Origin: Pseudoflavonifractor sp. MSJ-37
GTDB taxonomy: Bacteria; Bacillota; Clostridia; Oscillospirales; Oscillospiraceae
Direction of reading: 5' to 3'
DNA length: 64,000 nucleotides
Assembly (NCBI RefSeq): GCF_018917965.1
Contig: NZ_JAHLPP010000001.1
Coordinates: 372,001-436,000, forward strand
A program made the translations under genes and the position numbers. Below the pieces are notes generated by a model. That model was not told the DNA's origin. It saw only the letters and a list, made by a program, of their open reading frames with translations, and made no database searches. The first letter of the stretch is position 1, and every line of letters starts with the position of its first letter. This document shows, one piece after another, positions 27,806 through 36,422 of this stretch.

Positions 27806-28312
27806 ATGCGTCTGGATCTTCGAACCATCATCCATCGGCCGGGGGCCGAGTTGCCCTTCGAGCATACGCTGGACCTGTCCCAAGTGGACTTGTTCGAAGC
27901 CTGTCCATTCGCCCATCCGGTACACATCCACGGCATGGTCCGCAACCGGGCCGGCGCGCTGGAGCTCAAGGCGGTGGTGGATACGACGCTGGAGCTGGTC
28001 TGCGACCGGTGTCTCAAACCCTTCCGTCAGGAGATGGAGCTCCCGGTGGAGCACCTGCTGGCGGAGACGTTGGAACAGGAAGAGGATGACGATATCCTGC
28101 TTCTGGAGGACGGACAGCTGGATCTGGACGAGGTGTTCACCACTGACGTCATCCTGGCCATGGAGCCGAAGCATGTCTGTTCAGAGGACTGCAAGGGGCT
28201 GTGCCCCAAGTGCGGCGCCGACCTGAACGAAGGACCTTGCAGATGCAAGGCTGATGTAGATCCACGTTTGGCTGTGTTAGCACAGCTGTTGGATAAAGAG
28301 TCTGATGACTGA
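27806..28312 (+). CDS. yceD: YceD/DUF177 family protein
   Basis: The 168-residue acidic protein carries the DUF177 pattern: CDRCLKPF near residue 72 and a second cysteine cluster, CSEDCKGLCPKCGADL near residue 125, probably binding zinc. YceD proteins are almost always encoded directly upstream of rpmF, as here, and in plants and bacteria are implicated in 23S rRNA accumulation. The RBS is GAGAGG. Confidence 0.88.
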   Translation: MRLDLRTIIHRPGAELPFEHTLDLSQVDLFEACPFAHPVHIHGMVRNRAGALELKAVVDTTLELVCDRCLKPFRQEMELPVEHLLAETLEQEEDDDILLLEDGQLDLDEVFTTDVILAMEPKHVCSEDCKGLCPKCGADLNEGPCRCKADVDPRLAVLAQLLDKESDD

Positions 28313-28355
28313 AGAATGTGCCCTGCCAGGGCATTGACCTAAGGAGGTGTCATAA

Positions 28356-28553
28356 ATGGCAGTCCCTAAGAGTAAAGTGTCCAAGCAGCGCCGCAATAAG
28401 CGCCGCAGCTCCGTCTGGAAGCTGGAGACCCCCGGTATCACCACCTGCCCCAAGTGCGGTGCGTTCCGGCTCCCGCATCGGATGTGCAAGTCCTGCCTGA
28501 GCTACAACGGCCATGAGTTCGGCAAGCACGAGGCAGTGGCCGAGGCGAAGTAA
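28356..28553 (+). CDS. rpmF: 50S ribosomal protein L32 (zinc-binding form)
   Basis: The 65-residue basic protein (MAVPKSKVSKQRRNKRRS) has two zinc-binding Cys pairs, CPKC and CKSC, so it is the zinc-containing C+ paralogue. AAGGAGGT precedes the ATG. It is co-transcribed with yceD and followed by a terminator. Confidence 0.96.
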   Translation: MAVPKSKVSKQRRNKRRSSVWKLETPGITTCPKCGAFRLPHRMCKSCLSYNGHEFGKHEAVAEAK

Positions 28554-28569
28554 ATAGCCCGAAAAGAGG

Positions 28570-28589
28570 AGAGGGGAGCTATCCCCTCT
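28570..28589 (+). terminator. Intrinsic terminator after rpmF
   Basis: A 7-bp stem (AGAGGGG / CCCCTCT) with a 6-base loop is followed by TTCTTTTT. Confidence 0.85.
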
Positions 28590-28695
28590 TTCTTTTTGCC
28601 CGAAAGCATGGATCGGGGCTTGCGGCTTTTCCTGTCATGGATTAAAATAAAAGATGACTGACCGGTCTGGGACCGGCCGGAGCAAGGGGGAAGCT

Positions 28696-30189
28696 ATGAG
28701 CCTGACGAAGATCCGGACCGTCGATCCCGGGAGTCCAGCCCAGCGGGCGGGCCTCCGGCCGGGAGAGACTGTGATCCAGGTCAACGGCCACACGATCGTG
28801 GACGTACTGGACTATAAATTCTATACCTACGACGCCAGGCTGGAGCTGGGCCTCCGGGACGGAGACGGCTCGGTCCGCACCGTGGTGCTGGAGAAGGCTG
28901 AGGGAGAGGATCTGGGCCTGAACTTCGAGACCTACCTTATGGACAAGGCCCGCTCCTGCGCCAACAACTGCGTGTTCTGCTTCGTGGACCAGATGCCGCC
29001 CGGGATGCGGGAGACCTTGTACTTCAAGGATGACGACGCACGGCTCTCCTTCCTGATGGGCAACTACATCACCCTGACGAACCTGTCGGAGCGGGAGATC
29101 CAGCGGATCATGGACCTGCGTGTCAGTCCTATCAACGTGTCGGTGCAGGCCACGGACCCGGAGGTCCGCCGGATGCTCCTGAAGAACCGGCGGGCGGGGG
29201 AGTGCCTGGACATCATGCGCCGCTTCGCCGCGGCGGGCATCACGATGAACTGTCAGGTGGTGGCCTGCCCCGGGCTCAACGACGGGCCGGTCCTCCAGCG
29301 GACCATGGAGGACTTGGCGGAGCTCTGGCCCGGCGTGAACAGCGTGGCCGTGGTGCCTGTGGGCCTGACCAAGTTCCGGGAGGGCCTGTGCCATCTGGAG
29401 AGCTATACGCCGGAGGGAGCCGCCGCCGTGATCGACCAGGTGGAGGCCTTCGCCGCCCGTTCCCTGCGGGAGCGGGGGACCCGGCTGGTCTGGTGCTCCG
29501 ATGAGTTCTATCTGGAGGCCGACCGCCCCCAGCCGGAGGAGGAGACCTTCGAGGGCTTTGGTCAGCTGGAGAACGGCGTGGGGATGCTCCGTCTGCTGGA
29601 GTCGGAGTTCCACAGCGCCCTCCTCAGTGTGGAGGGAGACGAGGAGCCCACCTCCTTCACGATCGCCACCGGCGTGGCCGCCGCCCCCACCATCGCCAAG
29701 CTGGTGGAGGAGGCCAAGGCCAAATGCCCCGCGCTGAAGGGCGAGGTGGTGACGATCGCCAATCATTTCTTCGGCGAGACGATCACCGTGGCCGGCCTGA
29801 TCACTGGCCGGGACCTGATCGATCAGCTCAGGGAGCGGGAGCTGGGGGAGCGTCTGCTGATCCCAGTGAACATGCTCCGCCACGAGGAGAACGTATTCCT
29901 GGACGACGTGACCATCGAGCAGGTGGAGGATGCCCTGGGCGTGACGCTGGTGCCTGTGGAGCAGGACGGCGGCGCTCTGCTGGACGCGCTCTTCGACGTG
30001 GACTGGGATGACGGCGGTACCGTGGAATGGGTCCCCTGCGGCGATGAGGATGACGAGGACGATGAGGACGAGGCGTGGGACGACGCCTATGAGGAATACG
30101 ACGGCGAGGAGCGGGAAGAGCCCGCTCCTGCCGAGGAATACTACCGTTATAACCCGCCTCGCGGACGGGCGGAGAGAGAGGGAGAGTGA
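28696..30189 (+). CDS. DUF512 family protein (PDZ-like plus radical SAM-like)
   Basis: The 497-residue protein has an N-terminal PDZ-like domain (GSPAQRAGLRPGETVIQVNG), a radical-SAM-like segment with CANNCVFC (Cys88, 92, 95) and the C-terminal DUF512 domain. A very acidic tail (many Asp/Glu/Tyr, residues ~445-485) extends it. The ATG at 28696 follows AAGGGGGAAG. It is directly upstream of der, a conserved association in Clostridia. Its substrate is unknown. Confidence 0.85.
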   Translation: MSLTKIRTVDPGSPAQRAGLRPGETVIQVNGHTIVDVLDYKFYTYDARLELGLRDGDGSVRTVVLEKAEGEDLGLNFETYLMDKARSCANNCVFCFVDQMPPGMRETLYFKDDDARLSFLMGNYITLTNLSEREIQRIMDLRVSPINVSVQATDPEVRRMLLKNRRAGECLDIMRRFAAAGITMNCQVVACPGLNDGPVLQRTMEDLAELWPGVNSVAVVPVGLTKFREGLCHLESYTPEGAAAVIDQVEAFAARSLRERGTRLVWCSDEFYLEADRPQPEEETFEGFGQLENGVGMLRLLESEFHSALLSVEGDEEPTSFTIATGVAAAPTIAKLVEEAKAKCPALKGEVVTIANHFFGETITVAGLITGRDLIDQLRERELGERLLIPVNMLRHEENVFLDDVTIEQVEDALGVTLVPVEQDGGALLDALFDVDWDDGGTVEWVPCGDEDDEDDEDEAWDDAYEEYDGEEREEPAPAEEYYRYNPPRGRAEREGE

Positions 30190-30195
30190 GTCGAG

Positions 30196-31521
30196 ATGAA
30201 ACCGTTAGTTGCCATCGTGGGCCGCCCCAATGTGGGCAAGTCCATGCTGTTCAATAAGCTCTGCGGCAAGCGGCTGTCGATCGTGGAGGATACCCCCGGC
30301 GTCACCCGGGACCGGCTCTACGCCGAGTGCGAGTGGCGGGACCGTACCTTCGATATCGTGGATACCGGCGGCATCGAGCCGGGCACCGACAGCCAGATCC
30401 TGACCTTCATGCGGGCTCAGGCTGAGATCGCGATCCAGAACGCCACGGTCATCGTTTTCGTGTGCGACATCAAGACCGGCCTCACCGCCTCGGACCATGA
30501 GGTGGCCAAGATGCTCCTGAAGTCCGGCAAGCCTGTGGTGCTGGCCGTGAACAAGATGGATCAGGTGGGCCGCACGAATCCGGATATCTATGAGTTCTAC
30601 AACCTGGGTCTGGGCGATCCTATCCCGGTCTCCGCCGTCCACGGCCATGGCACCGGCGATCTGCTGGACGCCTGCTTCGACTACTTCCCCCCGGAGGAAG
30701 AGGAGGAGGCGGAGGACGATGTGGTCAAGGTGGCCATCATCGGCAAGCCCAACGTGGGCAAGTCCTCTCTGGTCAACCGGATCCTGGGGGAGGAGCGGGT
30801 CATCGTCTCCGATATGGCCGGCACCACCCGGGACGCGGTGGACAGCTATTTCGAGAACGAGAAGGGCAAGTACCTGCTGATCGACACCGCCGGCATGCGG
30901 AAGAAGTCCAAGGTGGACGACCCCATCGAGAAGTTCTCTGTCCTCCGGGCCACCATGGCCATCGAGCGGAGCGACGTGTGCCTGATCCTGATCGACGCCA
31001 ACGAGGGCGTCACGGAACAGGACACCAAGGTGGCCGGTCTGGCCCACGAGGCGGGCAAGGCCTGCATCATCGTGGTCAACAAGTGGGACGCCGTGGAGAA
31101 GGACGATAAGACCATGGACCGGATGCGGGAGGAGGTCCGCCGGGACCTGGCCTATATGAGCTACGCCCCCATCCTGTTCATCTCCGCCCTCACCGGCCAG
31201 CGGGTGGGCCGCCTGTTCGAGCTGATCAACTATGTGAACGACCAGGCCGCCATGCGCATCACCACCGGCATGCTCAACACCCTCCTGGCCGACGCTACCG
31301 CCCGGGTCCAGCCCCCCAGCGACAAGGGTCGTCGGCTGAAGGTGTTCTATATGACTCAGGTGGGCGTGCGCCCGCCCCATTTCGTCTGCTTCTGCAACGA
31401 CGCCAAGCTCTTCCACTTCTCCTATCAGCGGTATCTGGAAAATCAGATCCGCGCCACCTTTGGCCTGGAGGGTACACCGGTGAAGCTCACCATCCGGCAG
31501 AAGAGCGATAAGGAGGGATAA
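30196..31521 (+). CDS. der: Ribosome biogenesis GTPase Der (EngA)
   Basis: This protein has two tandem GTPase domains and helps assemble the 50S subunit. G1 motifs are GRPNVGKS near residue 9 and GKPNVGKSS near residue 187; G3 motifs are DTGG and DTAG; NKMD and NKWD are the G4 motifs. The C-terminal KH-like domain ends VKLTIRQKSDKEG. Length 441 is typical. It lies 6 bases after the DUF512 gene and 2 bases before plsY. Confidence 0.96.
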   Translation: MKPLVAIVGRPNVGKSMLFNKLCGKRLSIVEDTPGVTRDRLYAECEWRDRTFDIVDTGGIEPGTDSQILTFMRAQAEIAIQNATVIVFVCDIKTGLTASDHEVAKMLLKSGKPVVLAVNKMDQVGRTNPDIYEFYNLGLGDPIPVSAVHGHGTGDLLDACFDYFPPEEEEEAEDDVVKVAIIGKPNVGKSSLVNRILGEERVIVSDMAGTTRDAVDSYFENEKGKYLLIDTAGMRKKSKVDDPIEKFSVLRATMAIERSDVCLILIDANEGVTEQDTKVAGLAHEAGKACIIVVNKWDAVEKDDKTMDRMREEVRRDLAYMSYAPILFISALTGQRVGRLFELINYVNDQAAMRITTGMLNTLLADATARVQPPSDKGRRLKVFYMTQVGVRPPHFVCFCNDAKLFHFSYQRYLENQIRATFGLEGTPVKLTIRQKSDKEG

Positions 31522-31523
31522 GG

Positions 31524-32288
31524 GTGAGTCCGGAATATTTGCCGCAGGTTGCGATCTTTGCCGTGGTGGGCGGGGGAGCGCTGGATTCCTTCCGCGCCTT
31601 CGTGAACGGCGGGCCGGACTGGGCGGTGATGTGCGCCGTGCCAAGTCCCCTTCTGCTGGCTGTGCTGGCGCTGATCACCGGGGCGGTCGCCTATTTTCTG
31701 GGCTGCTCCAACGGCGCGATCATTGTCTCCAAGTATATCCTGCGCAATGATATCCGCGATCACGGCAGCGGCAACGCGGGATTGACCAACTTCCACCGGG
31801 TCTTCGGCGGAAAGCTGACGCTGGTGGTCATTCTCTCCGATGTGGTAAAGGCGATCCTGGCGATCTCCTTTGCGCTTTTCGCGGTCTGGCTGGTGGGCTG
31901 GCCGGGGCTGAGTGCGCTGGCCAAGTACTGGGCGGGCCTGTGGTGCCTTCTGGGGCATATGTTCCCCTGCATGTTCGGCTTCCGGGGCGGGAAAGGCATC
32001 CTCTCCGGCGGCACGATCGCGATCATGATCGACTGGCGGGTGGCGCTGGTGGTCTGGGGCGGCTTCCTGATCCTGGTGGTGGTGACCCGATATGTGTCTC
32101 TGGGGTCCTGCTGGGCGGGGGCATCCTTCCCCTTCGTCACCTTCGCCGTCTACCGGGATCCGGTGCTGACGGTGCTGGCGGTGGCGATCGGGGGACTGAT
32201 CCTGTGGAAGCACCGGGGCAACATCGGCCGTCTGCTCCACGGGACGGAGTCCAAATTCACCCTGCATAAAAAGAAAACGGAGGCCTGA
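31524..32288 (+). CDS. plsY: Acyl-phosphate:glycerol-3-phosphate acyltransferase
   Basis: This polytopic enzyme makes lysophosphatidic acid from acyl-phosphate. The family motifs are present: GSGNAGLTNFHRVFGGK, and FPCMFGFRGGKGILSGG. The start is a GTG at 31524 with AGGAGG 7 bases upstream. An N-terminal extension of about 45 residues precedes the usual first helix, making it 254 residues rather than ~200-215. It is next to gpsA, which supplies its substrate glycerol-3-phosphate. Confidence 0.93.
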   Translation: MSPEYLPQVAIFAVVGGGALDSFRAFVNGGPDWAVMCAVPSPLLLAVLALITGAVAYFLGCSNGAIIVSKYILRNDIRDHGSGNAGLTNFHRVFGGKLTLVVILSDVVKAILAISFALFAVWLVGWPGLSALAKYWAGLWCLLGHMFPCMFGFRGGKGILSGGTIAIMIDWRVALVVWGGFLILVVVTRYVSLGSCWAGASFPFVTFAVYRDPVLTVLAVAIGGLILWKHRGNIGRLLHGTESKFTLHKKKTEA

Positions 32289-32341
32289 CGCCTGTGCGGA
32301 CGGGTCTGACCGACGGATAATGGATAGAGGAGGCTATGACG

Positions 32342-33343
32342 ATGAAGACAGCAGTCATGGGCAGCGGCGGCTGGGGCACGGCTCTGGCCCTGGACCTGCT
32401 GGAGAACGGACATGACGTGACCCTCTGGTCCTATCAGGAGGAGGAGTCTAAAGTCCTGCGGGAGACAGGGGAGAACCCCATGCTCAAGGGCGTCCCTCTG
32501 CCTGAAACATTGGCCCTGACCAGCGATCTCAGCTGCGTCAAGGGCTGCAAGGTGGTCGTCCTTGCCACACCGTCCTTCGCGGTGCGCTCCACCGCCCGGA
32601 GCCTGAAGGCAGTCCTGGACCCCGGCACGGTGGTGGTCTCAGTGTCCAAGGGCATCGAGAAGGACACCTCCCTCACTCTCACCGACGCGATCGGCGCGGA
32701 GTTGGGTCCGGACTACCCGGTGGTGGCCCTGTGCGGCCCCTCCCACGCGGAGGAGGTGGGACGGCGGATCCCCACGGCAGTCGTATCCGCCTCCAAGGAC
32801 CAGAAGGCCGCGGAGATGGTCCAGGACCTGTTCATGAACGAGCGGTTCCGGGTGTACACATCCCCCGACATCGTGGGCGTGGAGCTGGGCGCCGCCCTCA
32901 AGAACATCATCGCCCTGTGCGCCGGGTGCTGTGACGGCATGGGCTTCGGCGACAACACGAAGGCCGCCCTCATGACCCGGGGCCTCACCGAGATCGCCCG
33001 GCTGGGCGTGGCCATGGGCGGCCGGAGAGAGACCTTCGCCGGCCTCACCGGCGTGGGCGACCTGATCGTCACCTGTACCTCTATGCACTCCCGGAACCGC
33101 CGCTGCGGCATCCTGATCGGTCAGGGCGTGCCAGTGCAGGAGGCCGTGAAGCAGATCGGCGCGGTGGTGGAGGGCTACTATGCCACCGCCACCGGAAAGG
33201 CGCTGGCCGAAAAGATGGGGGTGGAGATGCCCATCACCGAGGCGGCCTATGCCGTCCTGTACGAGGGCAAGGACCCGAGGAAGGTCCTCACCGAGCTGAT
33301 GACCCGGGCCAAGAAGCATGAGATCGAGGACAGCTGGCTTTGA
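32342..33343 (+). CDS. gpsA: Glycerol-3-phosphate dehydrogenase [NAD(P)+]
   Basis: This enzyme makes sn-glycerol-3-phosphate for phospholipids. The NAD-binding motif GSGGWGTALA is at the N-terminus, with CGPSHAEEV and the substrate-binding ALKNIIALCAG with its lysine, then GVGDLIVTCTS. The ATG at 32342 is favoured over 32336 because AGAGGAGG lies 8 bases upstream of it. With plsY it forms the first two steps of phospholipid synthesis. Confidence 0.95.
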   Translation: MKTAVMGSGGWGTALALDLLENGHDVTLWSYQEEESKVLRETGENPMLKGVPLPETLALTSDLSCVKGCKVVVLATPSFAVRSTARSLKAVLDPGTVVVSVSKGIEKDTSLTLTDAIGAELGPDYPVVALCGPSHAEEVGRRIPTAVVSASKDQKAAEMVQDLFMNERFRVYTSPDIVGVELGAALKNIIALCAGCCDGMGFGDNTKAALMTRGLTEIARLGVAMGGRRETFAGLTGVGDLIVTCTSMHSRNRRCGILIGQGVPVQEAVKQIGAVVEGYYATATGKALAEKMGVEMPITEAAYAVLYEGKDPRKVLTELMTRAKKHEIEDSWL

Positions 33344-33366
33344 GCCAAGGCAGTCCCGCGCAGCAA

Positions 33367-33392
33367 GGCGGCGCTCCGAACGGGGCGCCGCC
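33367..33392 (+). terminator. Hairpin terminator after gpsA
   Basis: GGCGGCGC pairs with GCGCCGCC over a 10-base loop, followed by TTCGTCTATTTT. Confidence 0.65.
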
Positions 33393-33410
33393 TTCGTCTA
33401 TTTTGTCGTA

Positions 33411-33439
33411 TGGACATCAGCATAGTACCGTGTTAAACT
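33411..33439 (+). promoter_or_regulatory. Promoter of the YczE-like/HD gene pair
   Basis: TGGACA (33411-33416), a 17-base spacer and TAAACT (33434-33439) lie about 50 bases before the GTG start. Confidence 0.5.
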
Positions 33440-33490
33440 ATAAGAAATTCGACATGAGATCCAAAGGAAAGTACGGGAAAGGAACGAGAA

Positions 33491-34150
33491 GTGGATAAAA
33501 GCGGAATGGTAAAGCGGTATTTATGTTTTCTGGTGGGCGTACTGATCAACTCCTTCGGCATCGGCTTCATCACCAAGGCGGCGCTGGGGACCTCGCCGAT
33601 CTCCAGTCTGCCCTGCGTACTGAGCCTGCGCTTCACGCCGACTCTGGGGGAATTCACCTTCGTGATGAACACCGGGTTCATCCTGGCCCAGATCGTGCTC
33701 CTGCGGCGGGAATTCCAGAAGATCCAGATCCTGCAGATCTTGGTGAACGTGGTGTTCAGCGGCTTCATCGACGTGAGCATGTCTTTGCTGACGGCCCTGG
33801 ACTTCCAGCCTCAGGGCTATGCCATGGAGCTGATCTCCCTGCTGGCGGGGTGCGCCATCCTGGCTCTGGGCATCTATGTGGAGGTCTCGGCCAAGGTGCT
33901 GATGGTCCCCGGCGAGGGCATCGTGGACGCGATCGCCAAGGTCAGCGGGAAAGAGTTCGGGTCGGTGAAGGTCTGCTTCGACGTCACCCTCATGGGCACC
34001 GCCACGGTGCTGTCTCTGGTGTTCTTCCATGGGCTCCAGGGCGTCCGGGAGGGGACGGTCATCTCCGCTGTGCTGGTGGGGCTGATCGTGAAGCTTTATC
34101 ACCGGATCCTGCCCGGCATCGCCAAGATCGGCACGCCGGAAGCGGCCTGA
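33491..34150 (+). CDS. YczE/YyaS/YitT-like membrane protein
   Basis: The 219-residue protein has about five hydrophobic helices and the signature GIGFITKAALGTSPISSLP near residue 23, typical of the YczE/YitT membrane family. The function of this family is not established; some members are linked to antibiotic production or transport. The start is GTG behind AAAGGA. The HD gene follows by 13 bases. Confidence 0.75.
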   Translation: MDKSGMVKRYLCFLVGVLINSFGIGFITKAALGTSPISSLPCVLSLRFTPTLGEFTFVMNTGFILAQIVLLRREFQKIQILQILVNVVFSGFIDVSMSLLTALDFQPQGYAMELISLLAGCAILALGIYVEVSAKVLMVPGEGIVDAIAKVSGKEFGSVKVCFDVTLMGTATVLSLVFFHGLQGVREGTVISAVLVGLIVKLYHRILPGIAKIGTPEAA

Positions 34151-34163
34151 GGGGAGGAACATC

Positions 34164-34661
34164 ATGGGACTGGTCGGACGTGCGGTGGAGCAGATGATCC
34201 ATTTCTATCGGGGAGACGGCTCTGATATCGCGCATTTTTTGAAGGTATACGCCCTGGCCCAGACCATCGGCCGGGGAGAGGGACTGGAGTCCGCCCTCCA
34301 GGAGACGCTGGAGCTGGCGGCAGTGGTCCATGACATCGCCTGTCCCGCCTGCCGGGAGAAGTACGGCGACACTGACGGCAAACATCAGGAGCGGGAGAGC
34401 CCCGCCATCGTGGAGCCCTTCCTGCGGGAGCTGGGCGTGCCGGAGGCGCAGGTCCGGCGGATCTCCTGGCTGACGGCCCATCACCACACCTACACCGGAG
34501 TGGACGGTCTGGACCATCGGATCTTGCTGGAAGCCGACTTTTTGGTGAACAGTGAGGAGAAGGGCCTGTCCCGGGCGGCCAGCGAGGCGGCGGAGGGACA
34601 GATCTTCCGCACGGAGACCGGGAAGCGTCTCCTGCGGTCCATGTTCCCGCGGGACGACTGA
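34164..34661 (+). CDS. HD-domain phosphohydrolase
   Basis: The 165-residue protein is a small HD-superfamily hydrolase: HFLKVYALAQTIG supplies the first His, VVHDIACPACRE the HD pair and LTAHHHTYTGVDG further metal ligands. Such proteins hydrolyse phosphate esters of nucleotides or metabolites; the substrate here is unknown. GAGGGGAGG precedes the ATG. Confidence 0.8.
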   Translation: MGLVGRAVEQMIHFYRGDGSDIAHFLKVYALAQTIGRGEGLESALQETLELAAVVHDIACPACREKYGDTDGKHQERESPAIVEPFLRELGVPEAQVRRISWLTAHHHTYTGVDGLDHRILLEADFLVNSEEKGLSRAASEAAEGQIFRTETGKRLLRSMFPRDD

Positions 34662-34683
34662 ACGAGGAGCGGCCATAGGAAAA

Positions 34684-34715
34684 AAGCCCGTGGAGCCGGA
34701 TGGCTCCACGGGCTT
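34684..34715. terminator. Bidirectional terminator between the HD gene and purA
   Basis: A perfect 14-bp stem (34684-34697 with 34702-34715) and 4-base loop, with A- and T-runs on either side, lie between convergent genes. Confidence 0.8.
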
Positions 34716-34741
34716 TCGTATTTCAGTGGGAGTAGACGTAC

Positions 34742-36022
34742 TTACTTGTTGCGGTAAGCGATCTCGTGGCGCTTGGGACCGGTGGAGACGATGGTGATGG
34801 GGTAGCCGATGTGCTTTTCCAGGAACTCCACATAGTCCTTGGCGGCCTGGGGGAACTGCTCATAGTCGGTGACGCCGCGCATATCGCACTTCCAGCCGGG
34901 CAGGGTCTCGAACACGGGCTTGGCCTTCTCCAGCAGGGCGGGGACGGGGAACTCGGTGGTGACCTTGCCGTCGATCTCATAGCCGGTGCAGACCTTGATC
35001 TCATCCAGATAGCCCAGGCAGTCGATGGCGGTCAGGACCACCTGCGTGGCGCCCTGGACCATGCAGCCATATTTGGTGGCCACTGTGTCGAACCAGCCCA
35101 CACGGCGGGGACGACCGGTGGTCGCGCCGTACTCGCCGGCGTCACCGCCGCGATGGCGCAGCTCCTCGGCCTCGTCACCGAACAGTTCGCTGACGAAAGC
35201 GCCGGCGCCCACGGAGGAGGAGTAGGCCTTGGTGACCACCACTACGTCCTTAAAGGCCGTAGGAGGCACACCGCCGCCCACCGTGCCGAAGCCGGCCAGA
35301 GTGTGGGAAGAGGTGGTCATGGGACAAATGCCCAGATTGGGGTCCTTCATGGAGCCGAGCTGGCCCTCCAGCAGGACCTCCTTGCCCTCGGCCAGGGCCT
35401 TGTGGACGAAGGCTACACCGTCGCCCATGAAGGGATGCAGGGCCTCGCGGTAGCCCATCAGCTCGTCGAACAGAGCCTTGGGATCCAGCAGAGGTTTATG
35501 ATAGAGGTGTTCCATGAGCACGTTCTTCAAGGTGCAGATATGCTCCAGACGCTCCTTCAGACGGTCCTCGTCATACAGGTCGGCCACTTGGATGCCGATC
35601 TTGGCGTACTTGTCGGAGTAGAAGGGGGCGATGCCGGACTTGGTGGAGCCGAAGGCTTTGCCGGCCAGGCGCTCTTCCTCGTAGGTATCCAGCAGGATGT
35701 GGTAGGACATGAGCAGCTGGGTCCGCTGATCCACGATGATGTGGGGCGCGGGCACGCCGCCGTCCTCCAGGCTCTTGAGTTCCTTCAGGAAAGCGGGCAC
35801 GTTCAGGGCCACGCCGTTTCCGATGATGTTGGTGGTGTGGGGGTAAAAGACGCCGGAGGGGAGCTGATGCAGGGCGAACTTACCGTAATCGCAGATGATG
35901 GTGTGTCCGGCATTGGCGCCGCCCTGGAAGCGGATGACCACATCGGACTGCTCCGCGAAGAGGTCGGTGATCTTGCCCTTGCCTTCGTCGCCCCAGTTGG
36001 CGCCGACGATCGCTTTGACCAT
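34742..36022 (-). CDS. purA: Adenylosuccinate synthetase
   Basis: This enzyme converts IMP and aspartate to adenylosuccinate with GTP, the first committed step to AMP. The P-loop-like GANWGDEGKGK is at the N-terminus; GGANAGHTI and TTGRPRRVGWFD follow. The ATG at 36022 (MVKAIVGANWG) is preceded by CAGGAGGC; a longer in-frame reading from 36151 starts inside the promoter and is rejected. Length 426 is typical. It is monocistronic. Confidence 0.95.
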   Translation of the reverse strand: MVKAIVGANWGDEGKGKITDLFAEQSDVVIRFQGGANAGHTIICDYGKFALHQLPSGVFYPHTTNIIGNGVALNVPAFLKELKSLEDGGVPAPHIIVDQRTQLLMSYHILLDTYEEERLAGKAFGSTKSGIAPFYSDKYAKIGIQVADLYDEDRLKERLEHICTLKNVLMEHLYHKPLLDPKALFDELMGYREALHPFMGDGVAFVHKALAEGKEVLLEGQLGSMKDPNLGICPMTTSSHTLAGFGTVGGGVPPTAFKDVVVVTKAYSSSVGAGAFVSELFGDEAEELRHRGGDAGEYGATTGRPRRVGWFDTVATKYGCMVQGATQVVLTAIDCLGYLDEIKVCTGYEIDGKVTTEFPVPALLEKAKPVFETLPGWKCDMRGVTDYEQFPQAAKDYVEFLEKHIGYPITIVSTGPKRHEIAYRNK

Positions 36023-36122
36023 AATGAGCCTCCTGCCGCGGGGATTCGCGCATTGGCCTTTTCCCGCGCGCAAACATGTCTCGCCGGGGGAGCCCGCATG
36101 GCTCCTCCCGCGGAACGGACTT

Positions 36123-36151
36123 ATTATATCCCTTCTTTTTGGAGTTGACAA
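36123..36151 (-). promoter_or_regulatory. Promoter of purA
   Basis: On the minus strand TTGTCA (36146-36151), a 17-base spacer and TATAAT (36123-36128) give a near-consensus promoter. The ~95-base leader contains a GC-rich stem (GGGAG...CTCCC) that I do not recognise as a known riboswitch. Confidence 0.8.
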
Positions 36152-36237
36152 GGCGGAAAATGGGAAAATTTGAACGAAACAGGCATTTTCACAGAAGAAA
36201 TATCAGAATGCTCCGTCTAAATAGACAAAGACCGCGC

Positions 36238-36266
36238 TTGGGATCGGCGGTCGGATATGGTATGAT
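36238..36266 (+). promoter_or_regulatory. Promoter of the 23-residue peptide gene
   Basis: TTGGGA (36238-36243), a 17-base spacer and TATGAT (36261-36266) are placed 32 bases before the small open reading frame. Confidence 0.55.
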
Positions 36267-36298
36267 GAGGACGAAAGACATCAAAGGGAGGTGCGGCA

Positions 36299-36370
36299 TT
36301 GTACATACTGTTGGCGGTCCTGTTCTTTCCTGTCTATGTGCTCTACCTATGTATGAAGAAAAATAAATGA
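36299..36370 (+). CDS. Predicted 23-residue single-pass membrane peptide
   Basis: A TTG at 36299 preceded by GGGAGGTG opens a reading frame for MYILLAVLFFPVYVLYLCMKKNK, ending at TGA 36368-36370. Residues 2-18 form one hydrophobic helix and the end is basic, as expected for a small inner-membrane protein. A promoter lies upstream and a hairpin (36399-36422) downstream, so it looks like a complete transcription unit. I know no homologue from memory; real translation is an inference. Confidence 0.5.
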   Translation: MYILLAVLFFPVYVLYLCMKKNK

Positions 36371-36398
36371 TCTCCCCAAGGCGGGAGGAACGGTCGGA

Positions 36399-36422
36399 GG
36401 GTCATCCTGAAGAGGATGGCCC
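36399..36422. terminator. Hairpin after the small peptide gene
   Basis: GGGTCATCC pairs with GGATGGCCC (one G-T pair) over a 6-base loop and is followed by TTCT. It overlaps the stop of the convergent gene at 36402. Confidence 0.45.

Noticed and set aside
36023..36122. Purine riboswitch in the purA leader
   Set aside because: The ~95-base leader lacks the conserved purine aptamer core; only an undefined GC-rich stem is seen.
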